Source: Litoreibacter meonggei (lineage in GTDB: Bacteria > Pseudomonadota > Alphaproteobacteria > Rhodobacterales > Rhodobacteraceae). Taken from it: a stretch of DNA of 64,000 nucleotides. A program made the position numbers and the translations under genes. Location: contig NZ_RCCE01000001.1 in assembly GCF_003663885.1 (NCBI RefSeq), positions 620,001 through 684,000 of the forward strand. Direction: 5' to 3'. Shown here piece after piece: positions 24,086 through 32,286 of this stretch. The number at the start of each line of letters is the position of its first letter. The first letter of the stretch is position 1. A model generated the notes under the pieces. The model searched no databases, was not told the origin of the DNA, and worked only from the letters and a program-made list of their open reading frames with translations.

Positions 24086-24502
24086 CTAGTGAGACAGATG
24101 CGCCACGACCTGCCTTTGATGCGGATGGTCGCGGTGCTCGAACAGGTAGAGACCCTGCCATGTACCCAAGGCCAGTTGCCCCTGCTGCACCGGAATACCC
24201 AGCGACACCGGCATCATCGCGGCCTTGATATGGGCGGGCATGTCGTCGGGGCCTTCATAGATGTGGGTCAGGTAGGACATGGCCGGATCGGTCGTGGGCG
24301 GCACCAGACGCGCGAAGAAGTTGCGCAGGTCGGTTTGCACCTCGGGGTCGGCGTTTTCCTGAATAAGCAGCGAGCACGAGGTATGGCGCACAAACAGCGT
24401 GAGCAGCCCGTCTTTGGCGGGTTGCTTGGCGAGCCAGCCCTGCACGTCGCGGGTAAACTCGTACAGGCCCTGCCCTTGGGTAGCGATGGTGAATGTGGTC
24501 AT
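24086..24502 (-). CDS. yjbQ: YjbQ family protein (UPF0047)
   Basis: A 138-residue protein: GQGLYEFTRDVQGWLA, GLLTLFVRHTSCSLLIQENADPEV, with the conserved HTSCSL and ENADP, plus DMPAHIKAAMMPVSLGIPVQQGQLALGTWQGLYLFEHRD (core LGTWQGLYLFEHR). The family is sometimes described as a thiamine-phosphate synthase of secondary activity. It overlaps the next upstream gene by 4 nt. Confidence 0.93.
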   Translation of the reverse strand: MTTFTIATQGQGLYEFTRDVQGWLAKQPAKDGLLTLFVRHTSCSLLIQENADPEVQTDLRNFFARLVPPTTDPAMSYLTHIYEGPDDMPAHIKAAMMPVSLGIPVQQGQLALGTWQGLYLFEHRDHPHQRQVVAHLSH

Positions 24503-26148
24503 TGCGGCTCCAAGTGACCTTTGTAGTGCACGATCAACGCACCGGTGGGCAAGCTGAGGCGCACGTCAAAGCGGAAACGGCCTTCGGCATCCACGCTCTC
24601 GCGGGTCTCGCTGATCGGGGTGAGGAAGCGCGGGATCGGGATGATCCCGAAGGCGCGTCCTTTGGTGACAGGGAAGAGCAGCTCACCGTCGCTCACGGTC
24701 AGATCAAGCCCGAAGGTCAGGGGGCCGAACGTCTCGGTCATACCCGTGAGCGGATCGTAGCGCAGAACGGAGCGGAAGGTTTTGCCCCCCATATCGCGCG
24801 TCCATTTTTCGGATTGCCCGTCAGCCACAATCTCGACCTTTGCTGGCACTTGACCGCCCTTGAGCGGGACCCCCCCGCAGATGGCCGCGATCTTGCCAAA
24901 CAGCGTCGTGGCCGTCTCGATATTCGCCGCACCTTTGAACCGTGCCACATGGGCCGGACTATGCAACGCCTTCACGGGCTGCGGCAGATCGTCGAAATCT
25001 ACGCCCAGCGCTTGCGCGAAAATCGGGGTCAGGTCGCGGTCACGCCGCTCGAACCTTGCGTAGATGGTCGCCAACTGCGCTTCGGCCTCCGCACGGGTGA
25101 ATGCGGCCAAGGCGGGGTGCGCACCAGCGGGGGCTTGTCCGGAAAGAAGCTGATCCAGCAGGATCGCGGCGGGTTGCACGGGTGTCTTGGGGCCGTGGCC
25201 ATCAGGGATGATCATGTCCCAGACGCGTTCTTGACGGATGCCCCCGACACGACCTTGCACGCGCACCCTCATACCACCCGCGTCGGAGCCAAACCCTAGG
25301 AACTGGTTGGACAGCGCAAGCAACGGTTTCGAAAGACGGTCCAGCGAGGTGATACCGAGGGTGGGGACGATATAGCGCGCGACGCTCAGGGCGCGGTGGA
25401 ACAGCGGCAGCTCCAGCCCTGCGCGTGCCGTGACAGTCGCTGCGTTGAAATACTGTGGAAACAAGGCAGCATCCGGCGTGTTCACCAGTGCAGCGAGGCG
25501 TGGCTTCAGCTTTGTGTCGCCAACCTGCGGTGCCACGCGGGTGCTGTCTGCCCAGCCATAGGCGGTCTCGATCCGCACGCCACGACTGCGCGGGAACGGT
25601 CTGCCCACCTGCCCCAAGATCGCCTGCATGACAGACAGACCCCGCGGGGTTTTATTGCCGGGGACGATGGAGGTCTCAATCAGCTCGATGTCGTCGAGAC
25701 CGACGCTTAAATCCGCAGCAATGGCGGACGACAAGGCAGGCGTCGTCGACGCGCCCGACCAAGCGCAAAGGCCCTTTTCCTTTGCCAAGGCGTCCAGAGC
25801 AATGATCCCCGCCACAAACTCCGCGCCGTCCGCAATATCGAGGTAATGCGCCCCTGAGTTCAGCACGGCCTCGGCAAAGGCATAAGGTGCTGCGCCGTAG
25901 CTTTGAAACGGGCCGGAGCAGTCGATGACGGCGAATGGCTTAAGTTGCGTCAGAGCGGTCGTCACCGCTTTCAAATCCGTGCGGTCAAACGCAAGTGGCA
26001 TGGCCCCCAGTTTTGTAGCCAAGGGGGTGAGCGCACTCAGGGTGCGGCCAGCAACGGTCAGGGCTATATCGTCGCGTGTGCTCAACTGGCGGGCAAGATG
26101 GCCCCCGAACAGGCCAGTGGCCCCGAGAAGGAGGACGGGTTCAGGCAA
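24499..26148 (-). CDS. Saccharopine-dehydrogenase-like NAD(P)-binding protein with DUF4166
   Basis: A 549-residue protein. The N-terminal Rossmann region starts with PVLLLGATGLFGGHLA and includes VAGRT and CSGPFQSYG, as in saccharopine dehydrogenase-like reductases. The C-terminal about 180 residues (LFGKIAAICGGVPLKG..., FRSVLRYDPLTGMTETFGPL) match DUF4166. The start is taken as the TTG at 26148, with AGGA 8 nt upstream and an 8-nt overlap with the DCC gene; an ATG at 26166 is the alternative. Substrate unknown. Confidence 0.82.
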   Translation of the reverse strand: MPEPVLLLGATGLFGGHLARQLSTRDDIALTVAGRTLSALTPLATKLGAMPLAFDRTDLKAVTTALTQLKPFAVIDCSGPFQSYGAAPYAFAEAVLNSGAHYLDIADGAEFVAGIIALDALAKEKGLCAWSGASTTPALSSAIAADLSVGLDDIELIETSIVPGNKTPRGLSVMQAILGQVGRPFPRSRGVRIETAYGWADSTRVAPQVGDTKLKPRLAALVNTPDAALFPQYFNAATVTARAGLELPLFHRALSVARYIVPTLGITSLDRLSKPLLALSNQFLGFGSDAGGMRVRVQGRVGGIRQERVWDMIIPDGHGPKTPVQPAAILLDQLLSGQAPAGAHPALAAFTRAEAEAQLATIYARFERRDRDLTPIFAQALGVDFDDLPQPVKALHSPAHVARFKGAANIETATTLFGKIAAICGGVPLKGGQVPAKVEIVADGQSEKWTRDMGGKTFRSVLRYDPLTGMTETFGPLTFGLDLTVSDGELLFPVTKGRAFGIIPIPRFLTPISETRESVDAEGRFRFDVRLSLPTGALIVHYKGHLEPQ

Positions 26149-26617
26149 GGAAGCGATCCTGCACATCCGGCTTTGGTACAAGGCATGTATCGGTTTTGCC
26201 GAAGATTGTGTAGCGGTTGCGCGCAATGCGGTTGTAAAGCCAGTCAGCAACAGGGCGCGGTAGCACGCGCACCACTTGGGCGACGCGCCATACACCGCCG
26301 AGCGCGCCCATGGCGGCGGCAAACGCATCGAGCTTGGTGTAAATGCGACCCTCCACGATGACAACATTCGTATCGTAATCCGCGGATTTCAGACCAAGAT
26401 GGGCGTAGAGCGCCTCGCCCAGTTCCGATTGGGCAATCACGAATTTGAACCGTCCGGCATGATCATGCCTGAGCATGAATTTCAGGAACCCCGAGCACAG
26501 CACACAGACACCATCAAACACGACCACATCCGCGCCTTTGGTCAACGCCGTCACATGGGGGTCAGGATCAAACTGTGCCATATCAATCAGATAGGGTGGC
26601 ACACGCAGCATTTGCAT
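26141..26617 (-). CDS. DCC family thiol-disulfide oxidoreductase-like protein
   Basis: A 158-residue protein with the DxxCxxC signature of the DCC/DUF393 family (VVFDGVCVLCSGFLKFMLRHD, core DGVCVLC). RFKFVIAQSELG and a C-terminal region VVRVLPRPVADWLYNRIARNRY follow. A redox role is inferred from the CxxC. It is translationally coupled to the DUF4166 gene. Confidence 0.87.
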   Translation of the reverse strand: MQMLRVPPYLIDMAQFDPDPHVTALTKGADVVVFDGVCVLCSGFLKFMLRHDHAGRFKFVIAQSELGEALYAHLGLKSADYDTNVVIVEGRIYTKLDAFAAAMGALGGVWRVAQVVRVLPRPVADWLYNRIARNRYTIFGKTDTCLVPKPDVQDRFLA

Positions 26618-26635
26618 GTGGGGCGGTGTCGCAGG

Positions 26636-27127
26636 TCACTTACAGTCGTCCCACGCAAAGGACGCAGGGTCATAGCACAACCCTGCCGCCTCGCGCATAG
26701 CATAGAGCGCGTCGATATTGGTCACAACGCTCCCTGCATCGCATTGCACGGAGGCGATATGTTGCCCGTTTTGGAACACCTCTACCCCGCCCCTGACCTG
26801 CGCGTTTTCCGGAGTACGATCAACGGCACTTGAGACCTCATAGGTATATGTTCCGTTGTCCAAGGTCACCGCTTCCCAAATCGCCGAGCCCACACCGGGC
26901 CAAGGGGTGTAGCCGACCTGCAGGACCCTGCGGACCAGTTCAAGGTCGGGAGACCTGCCCACTTTGCCGAACCTGTAAAGAACGCTCGCGCCATCGGTGC
27001 AGAGGTCCAAGGCTTTAGCACCTTTACCGGAGGTGCAGCTCACGAGGGTGGTCATGTTGGGCGCGCAGTCGGCGACCGCGCTGGCCGGAACGCAGAGTGC
27101 AAATGCAAAGATCAGGTGACGGCGCAT
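26636..27127 (-). CDS. Secreted protein of unknown function
   Basis: A 163-residue protein with a signal peptide (MRRHLIFAFALCVPASAVA). The mature part has several Cys (DCAPNM, VSCTSG, DLCTDG, VQCDAG, LCYDP, DDCK), so it is probably disulfide-bonded in the periplasm, and is predicted to be beta-rich. Family not recognised. Confidence 0.7.
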   Translation of the reverse strand: MRRHLIFAFALCVPASAVADCAPNMTTLVSCTSGKGAKALDLCTDGASVLYRFGKVGRSPDLELVRRVLQVGYTPWPGVGSAIWEAVTLDNGTYTYEVSSAVDRTPENAQVRGGVEVFQNGQHIASVQCDAGSVVTNIDALYAMREAAGLCYDPASFAWDDCK

Positions 27128-27234
27128 GGTGGATGCTCCAATGGCTGCTTATCAAACATATCAGGCAGCTTGATTTCGGTCAAAGTCGACGCTCTCAGCC
27201 GCGCGTAGGCTTGGGTGAAAAGGAGGATACCACT

Positions 27235-27552
27235 ATGACAATGACTTCTGAGTATAAGGCCAAACTCCTCGCGCGTCGCGCTGAATTGGTCGAGCGCAGC
27301 GAAGAAGTAGAGGCCGAGCTGGACGCGCATAATTCCAAGGATTGGGAAGAACTGGCAGTAGAGCGCGAAACCGACGAAGTGCTGGAGGGCCTTGGCAACA
27401 ACGCTGCCGCCGAGATCATCCGCATCGATGCGGCGCTCAAGCGGATCGAAGAAGGCCAGTTCGGCTTTTGCGTCAAATGCGATGACCAGATCAGTGCGGA
27501 GCGGTTGGAGCTTTTGCCCTACACCCCGTTTTGTCGCGATTGCGCCAAGTGA
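27235..27552 (+). CDS. DksA/TraR family C4-type zinc finger protein
   Basis: A 105-residue protein. A coiled-coil N-terminus (AELVERSEEVEAELDAH) is followed by the zinc finger FCVKCDDQISAERLELLPYTPFCRDC with four Cys. It is shorter than DksA (about 150) and lacks the long coiled coil, so it belongs to the small DksA-like group that binds the RNA polymerase secondary channel. The ATG at 27235 has AGGAGG 9-10 nt upstream. Confidence 0.9.
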   Translation: MTMTSEYKAKLLARRAELVERSEEVEAELDAHNSKDWEELAVERETDEVLEGLGNNAAAEIIRIDAALKRIEEGQFGFCVKCDDQISAERLELLPYTPFCRDCAK

Positions 27553-27560
27553 GTGGGCCG

Positions 27561-27607
27561 CAGACTTTCGAGGAAAGTCTGGACACAAATCCTCTTTGAG
27601 GATTTGT
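27561..27607. repeat. Two tandem tight hairpins in the 3' UTR of the DksA-like gene
   Basis: CAGACTTTC-GAG-GAAAGTCTG (27561-27581) is a 9-bp stem with a 3-nt loop. ACAAATCCTC-TTT-GAGGATTTGT (27585-27607) is a 10-bp stem with a 3-nt loop. Both stems are perfect and the gap is 3 nt. They precede the bidirectional terminator at 27621. Confidence 0.7.
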
Positions 27608-27620
27608 CGCCACGAACGGA

Positions 27621-27644
27621 AAAAGCGCCCCGCGGGGCGCTTTT
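27621..27644. terminator. Bidirectional terminator between the DksA-like gene and rpoD
   Basis: A perfect 24-bp palindrome with the core GCGCCCC/GGGGCGC has four A residues on its left side and TTTT plus a further TTTT on its right side. It therefore has a T-run on both strands. It ends 3 bp from the rpoD stop codon. Confidence 0.88.
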
Positions 27645-27647
27645 GTT

Positions 27648-29630
27648 TTACTGGTCCAGAAAGCTGCGCAGTTTGCGCGACCGCGACGGGTGCTTAAGTT
27701 TTCGCAGCGCCTTCGCCTCGATCTGGCGAATACGTTCGCGGGTCACAGAGAATTGCTGCCCTACTTCTTCCAAAGTGTGGTCGGTGTTCATGCCAATCCC
27801 GAACCGCATCCGCAGAACTCGTTCCTCGCGCGGGGTCAGGGATGACAGCACACGGGTTGTGGTCTCTTTGAGGTTTTCCTGAATGGCGCTGTCCAAAGGC
27901 AGCACGGCATTCTTGTCCTCGATGAAATCGCCAAGCTGTGAATCTTCCTCGTCGCCGATTGGCGTCTCAAGGCTGATCGGCTCTTTCGCGATCTTCATCA
28001 CCTTACGCACTTTTTCGAGCGGCATTTGCAGCTTCTCGGCCAATTCTTCCGGCGTCGGCTCGCGACCGATTTCGTGAAGCATCTGGCGACCGGTGCGAAC
28101 CAGCTTGTTGATCGTCTCGATCATATGGACCGGAATACGGATGGTGCGGGCTTGGTCGGCGATCGAGCGTGTGATTGCCTGACGGATCCACCATGTCGCA
28201 TAGGTCGAGAACTTGTAGCCGCGGCGGTATTCGAACTTGTCCACGGCCTTCATCAAGCCGATGTTACCCTCTTGGATGAGGTCAAGGAATTGCAGGCCGC
28301 GATTGGTATATTTCTTGGCGATGGAGATCACGAGACGCAGGTTGGCCTCGACCATTTCCTTCTTGGCCTGACGGGCTTCTTTCTCGCCCTTTTGAACCTG
28401 CTGCACGATACGGCGGAATTCGGTGATGTCGACGCCGACATATTGACCGACTTGGGCCATCTCGGCGCGCAGGTCTTCCACCTTCTCGCGGGAGCGTTCG
28501 ATCAGCGCAGTCCAGCCACGGCCGGTTTTCGCAGTGATGCGTTCTACCCAGCCGGGGTCCAGCTCGTAGCCGCGATACTCGTCGATAAACTCGCGACGGT
28601 TGATGCGGGCTTGGTCGGCCAGTTTCACCATGCTCGAGTCGATGGACATGATGCGGCGGTTGATGCCGTAGAGCTGGTCGATCAGCGCTTCGATACGGTT
28701 GTTGTGCAGGTGAAGCGAGTTCACCATCGTCACGATTTCCGTCCGCAGCGCCTGATACGCGCCCTCTTCCTTTTTGGAGAAGGTGTCGTCGTGGTTAATC
28801 GCCGCCGAAATCCGCAGGTCCTGCATATCGGCCAGTTTCAGATAGTCGTTGGCGATTATGTCGAGAGTTTCGAGCACGCGCGGCTTGAGTGCGGCCTCCA
28901 TCGCGGCAAGCGACATGTTGGCTTGCTCGTCCTCGTCATCATCATCATCGTCTTCTGTGGCGATCGGGTTGCCGTCTGCGTCGAGTTCTTGCGTGGCTTC
29001 GCCGGTCTTAGTTTCACCGCTGACCACCGGGGACGCGACTACGGCTTCGGTCTCTTCGCTTTCTTCTTCGAGCGTGTTGCCGAACGTGGTCTCGAGGTCG
29101 ATCACGTCACGCAGCAAAATGTCCTCGGACAAAAGCTCGTCGCGCCAGATGGTAATAGCTTGAAAGGTCAGCGGGCTTTCACAAAGCCCCGCGATCATGG
29201 TGTTGCGGCCAGCTTCGATACGCTTGGCGATGGCGATTTCGCCTTCGCGGGACAAAAGCTCAACCGACCCCATTTCGCGCAAATACATGCGGACAGGGTC
29301 GTCGGTGCGATCCAGCACTTCGGTCGTCGACGTGGAGAGAACCACCTCTTTGGCAGCGCTGTCGACTTCGACCAAATCCTTGGTGCCGTCGTCCTCGGCC
29401 TCTTCTTCCTCGATAATGTTGATGCCCATTTCGGACAACATCGACATCACGTCTTCGATTTGCTCGGACGCCACCTGATCGGGAGGAAGCACCTGATTGA
29501 GTTGTTCGTAGGTGATGTAGCCGCGCACCCGCGCTTCGGCGATCATCTTCTTGACGGCGGCTTGGCTCATATCGAGGCCCGCTGCGGCATCCTCGCGCGC
29601 TTGCGTCTGATCGTCGGTGTCTTTGGCCAT
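27648..29630 (-). CDS. rpoD: RNA polymerase primary sigma factor RpoD
   Basis: A 660-residue protein. Region 1.1 is at the N-terminus, an acidic non-conserved region lies at about 190-240 ([10 protein letters not shown]), region 2 contains [20 protein letters not shown] and [10 protein letters not shown], and region 4.2 ends with [19 protein letters not shown]. Housekeeping sigma factor. The upstream gap to dnaG contains five GANTC sites. Confidence 0.98.
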   Translation of the reverse strand: MAKDTDDQTQAREDAAAGLDMSQAAVKKMIAEARVRGYITYEQLNQVLPPDQVASEQIEDVMSMLSEMGINIIEEEEAEDDGTKDLVEVDSAAKEVVLSTSTTEVLDRTDDPVRMYLREMGSVELLSREGEIAIAKRIEAGRNTMIAGLCESPLTFQAITIWRDELLSEDILLRDVIDLETTFGNTLEEESEETEAVVASPVVSGETKTGEATQELDADGNPIATEDDDDDDEDEQANMSLAAMEAALKPRVLETLDIIANDYLKLADMQDLRISAAINHDDTFSKKEEGAYQALRTEIVTMVNSLHLHNNRIEALIDQLYGINRRIMSIDSSMVKLADQARINRREFIDEYRGYELDPGWVERITAKTGRGWTALIERSREKVEDLRAEMAQVGQYVGVDITEFRRIVQQVQKGEKEARQAKKEMVEANLRLVISIAKKYTNRGLQFLDLIQEGNIGLMKAVDKFEYRRGYKFSTYATWWIRQAITRSIADQARTIRIPVHMIETINKLVRTGRQMLHEIGREPTPEELAEKLQMPLEKVRKVMKIAKEPISLETPIGDEEDSQLGDFIEDKNAVLPLDSAIQENLKETTTRVLSSLTPREERVLRMRFGIGMNTDHTLEEVGQQFSVTRERIRQIEAKALRKLKHPSRSRKLRSFLDQ

Positions 29631-29659
29631 GAAATGCCTCCAAAAAAGCGCCTAGGGGT

Positions 29660-29707
29660 GATTCGCGCGAATCTACCCGAATCAATAGCGCGAATCAGAG
29701 TGATTCG
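29660..29707. promoter_or_regulatory. Cluster of five GANTC/CGAATC motifs upstream of rpoD
   Basis: GATTCG or its complement CGAATC occurs at 29660, 29668, 29678, 29691 and 29702. Each contains a GANTC site, the target of the alphaproteobacterial methyltransferase CcrM. Spacings of the GANTC pentamers are 9, 10, 13 and 10 bp. The first two form the palindrome GATTCGCGCGAATC. The cluster lies 30-77 bp upstream of the rpoD start codon. Confidence 0.6.
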
Positions 29708-29729
29708 CACGTCGGTTTATATGCGGGGC

Positions 29730-31688
29730 TCACTGCCCCTTCTTCACCCAAATCTCGCCATCGATGAGCGACTGCAAGTAGTCAGACATAGAGCCGCGAT
29801 CCTCGCCGTCCCCCCCGTATGATATACCTTTGCTGCGCAGGGACGCATTGCGGGCTTCGGCGGCTTGTCCAACACGCCATGTCAGCGCCTCATCGGCCAC
29901 GCCTGCAAGGTCTTCAACAGCATCTTCAATCTCGCGCTGGACCCCACGACGGGCCTCCAGCTTTGCCAGTTCTTCGGCCATCGTCATTCGGGTAAGTTTC
30001 AGGTCCGCCCCTGCCCTTACTGCGGGAGCAATTTGCACATGGCTAAGCGACCACAGCTTTTCAAGGGGGGCGTCACCGATCTCGGCGGTGAGAATGTTCT
30101 TAAGATGCTCCGCGTCGGTCTCGTCACTATGTCGCAACAACGCGGCCAGCATCTTGCGATGGTCTTCCCCGTGAAAATCCAGCGTCTCCAGATCGGACAG
30201 GAAATGGTTAAGCAGATCAGGATGCGCAATCAGAATCGCGAGGATCACCGCTTCGCGCATCCGTTCCTCAACATCGGTGCTTTGCGCCAGAAGCGAGTTC
30301 TTGGTCGACTGGACGGCCACCCCCTTGTCGGGGAACTTCCCTTTGCCCTTCCACGGCCCGCGATCACGATTTGGCTTCCACTCGCCTTCGCGGGGTGCAG
30401 GGTTCAGGTTGAACAACTCCGCCCGTAAGCGTTTGATCTCATGACCGTAATGGCTGCGCAAATTGCCATCGGAAATCTTGGTCAGCGCCGCCCGCAGCGA
30501 CTGGTCAAGGGCAGATCGGCGTTCAGGGCTGTCGAAAACCTTGCCTTCGGTCTCGCGTTGCCAAAGCAAATGCACCAGCGGCTTGGAGTTTTCGACCAGC
30601 GCCCGCATGGCATCGACCCCTTGCTCCTTGATCAGATCATCGGGGTCCAGTCCTTCCGGCAGGATGCAAAAGCGCAAGGATTGACCGGCAGACAGCATCG
30701 GCAAAGCCAGATCAATCAGGCGCATGGCGGCCCTGAGGCCCGCTGTGTCACCATCAAGGGCGATGATCGGCTCGGGCGAGATACGCCACAAAAGCTGCAA
30801 CTGCGTCTCGGTCACGGCCGTACCCAACGGCGCCACGGTCGACGCTAACCCCGCCGCCGTCAATGCGATCACGTCCATATAGCCCTCGGCCACGATCAGT
30901 GGCTCGCCTTTTCCTGCGGCCTCACGGGCGGGGCCGTGGTTGTAGAGGCTGCGGCCTTTGTCGAACAATTCGGTCTCGGGCGAGTTCAGGTATTTGGCGT
31001 TGTCATTAGGGTCCATCGCGCGGCCACCAAACGCGATGCAGCGTTTGCGAGGGTCGCGGATTGGGAACATGATGCGGTTGCGGAAGGTGTCATAAGGCTT
31101 GCCGCCCTTGGTCGAGGCTTTGGCCAGACCTGCGGCGAGGATCAACTCCTCCGACACGCCTTTGCCGGTCAGATGGTCCCACAGGTTTTGCCAGCCATCG
31201 GGGGCGAAACCGATATCGAACTGGTCTTGGGTCTGCTGCGAAAGCCCACGGTTGTTGATGTAATCGCGGGCCGCCGCCCCCGCGCCAGATTTCAGTTGCA
31301 ACCGGTAGAACTGGACCGCCTGCTCCATCACCTCGGCCAGTTGTGTCCGGCGGTCGGATTTCTTTTGCGCCTGCGGGTCGCGGGCGGGCATGGTCATACC
31401 CGCCTCCCGCGCCATGATCTCGACCGCCTCCATGAAGGAGACGTTTTCGGTTTCCTGAATGAACCCGAGCGCGTCGCCTTTGGCTTGGCAGCCGAAGCAA
31501 TAGTAATAGCCCTTGCGGTCGTCGACGTGAAAGCTGGCGGATTTTTCCTGATGGAACGGGCATGGCGCCCACATGTCGCCCTTGCCCGGATTGGACTTGC
31601 GCGTGTCCCACATGACCTTGCGCCCCACCACCTGAGAGATGGAGGTGCGTTCGCGCAATTCGTCAAGGAAACCGGGTGGCAAGCTCAT
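29730..31688 (-). CDS. dnaG: DNA primase DnaG
   Basis: A 652-residue protein. A CHC2 zinc finger is present (CPFHQEKSASFHVDD...YYCFGC), followed by the primase core and TOPRIM domain (LIVAEGYMDVIALTAAG, ALDGDTAGLRAA) and a C-terminal DnaB-binding region. The ATG at 31688 (MSLPPGFLDELRERT) is the family-typical start; the upstream open frame is not conserved in character. The dnaG-rpoD order is the classical macromolecular synthesis arrangement without rpsU. Confidence 0.97.
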   Translation of the reverse strand: MSLPPGFLDELRERTSISQVVGRKVMWDTRKSNPGKGDMWAPCPFHQEKSASFHVDDRKGYYYCFGCQAKGDALGFIQETENVSFMEAVEIMAREAGMTMPARDPQAQKKSDRRTQLAEVMEQAVQFYRLQLKSGAGAAARDYINNRGLSQQTQDQFDIGFAPDGWQNLWDHLTGKGVSEELILAAGLAKASTKGGKPYDTFRNRIMFPIRDPRKRCIAFGGRAMDPNDNAKYLNSPETELFDKGRSLYNHGPAREAAGKGEPLIVAEGYMDVIALTAAGLASTVAPLGTAVTETQLQLLWRISPEPIIALDGDTAGLRAAMRLIDLALPMLSAGQSLRFCILPEGLDPDDLIKEQGVDAMRALVENSKPLVHLLWQRETEGKVFDSPERRSALDQSLRAALTKISDGNLRSHYGHEIKRLRAELFNLNPAPREGEWKPNRDRGPWKGKGKFPDKGVAVQSTKNSLLAQSTDVEERMREAVILAILIAHPDLLNHFLSDLETLDFHGEDHRKMLAALLRHSDETDAEHLKNILTAEIGDAPLEKLWSLSHVQIAPAVRAGADLKLTRMTMAEELAKLEARRGVQREIEDAVEDLAGVADEALTWRVGQAAEARNASLRSKGISYGGDGEDRGSMSDYLQSLIDGEIWVKKGQ

Positions 31689-31752
31689 GGACCAGAATAT
31701 CGGGCCGCGCGGCCCCAAAGTCCAGTGATGCAGTTTATTATTCGTCGCGTCC

Positions 31753-32286
31753 TTAGTCGGGCAAAGCCGCCTGCGCAGTGACCGACACCATGACCTCACG
31801 CAACTCGTGCACCAGCGTTTTGGCGAAGGCGCGGAAGACCAAAATTTCAAAGCCATCTGCTCGTTTAACAATGATCGCTGTCATGTGGCCGACGAGAGAG
31901 CGGGCAACGTCGCCCTCGCCCATTCGACCCAAGTCGAGGGGGCAGACCCGCGCCATGACCTGTGGAGCGCTTTCGCCCGACAGCACCACCGCACACCACG
32001 CATCGGATTGGTCGGTGATCGCGGCAGACAGTTTGGGCGGAGTTGCACCTATCAAGAAATATTGCCCGCGGGCGGTCCACAGAATTTCAACGCCGCCTTT
32101 TGCAGTCCCTCGACCAACATCTGGCAAACCAACACCAGTAGCTTTCTTCAACGCAGCGGAGACTTTCGCCCCCTTGAACGGCGCGATAGAGTGCATCTCG
32201 CGCAGTGGCAGTTCGGTCAATGTCATTGAGCCTATGGTGACCGGAAGCAGCCCATCGGCGGCGGATTTTGCGATAAGATCAATCAC
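31753..32286 (-). CDS. soxG: Sarcosine oxidase gamma subunit
   Basis: A 177-residue protein resembling a truncated T-protein-like fold, with LPLREMHSIAPFKGA and SDAWCAVVLSGESAPQVMARVCPLDLG (core GESAPQVMARVCPLDL), typical of SoxG. It starts at a GTG inside the last codons of soxA. It is the last gene of the soxBDAG operon. Confidence 0.9.
   Translation of the reverse strand: MIDLIAKSAADGLLPVTIGSMTLTELPLREMHSIAPFKGAKVSAALKKATGVGLPDVGRGTAKGGVEILWTARGQYFLIGATPPKLSAAITDQSDAWCAVVLSGESAPQVMARVCPLDLGRMGEGDVARSLVGHMTAIIVKRADGFEILVFRAFAKTLVHELREVMVSVTAQAALPD

Noticed and set aside
28026-29822. Long plus-strand open frame (598 codons) opposite rpoD
   Set aside because: It is the antisense shadow of a well-supported sigma-factor gene and has no domain-like features.
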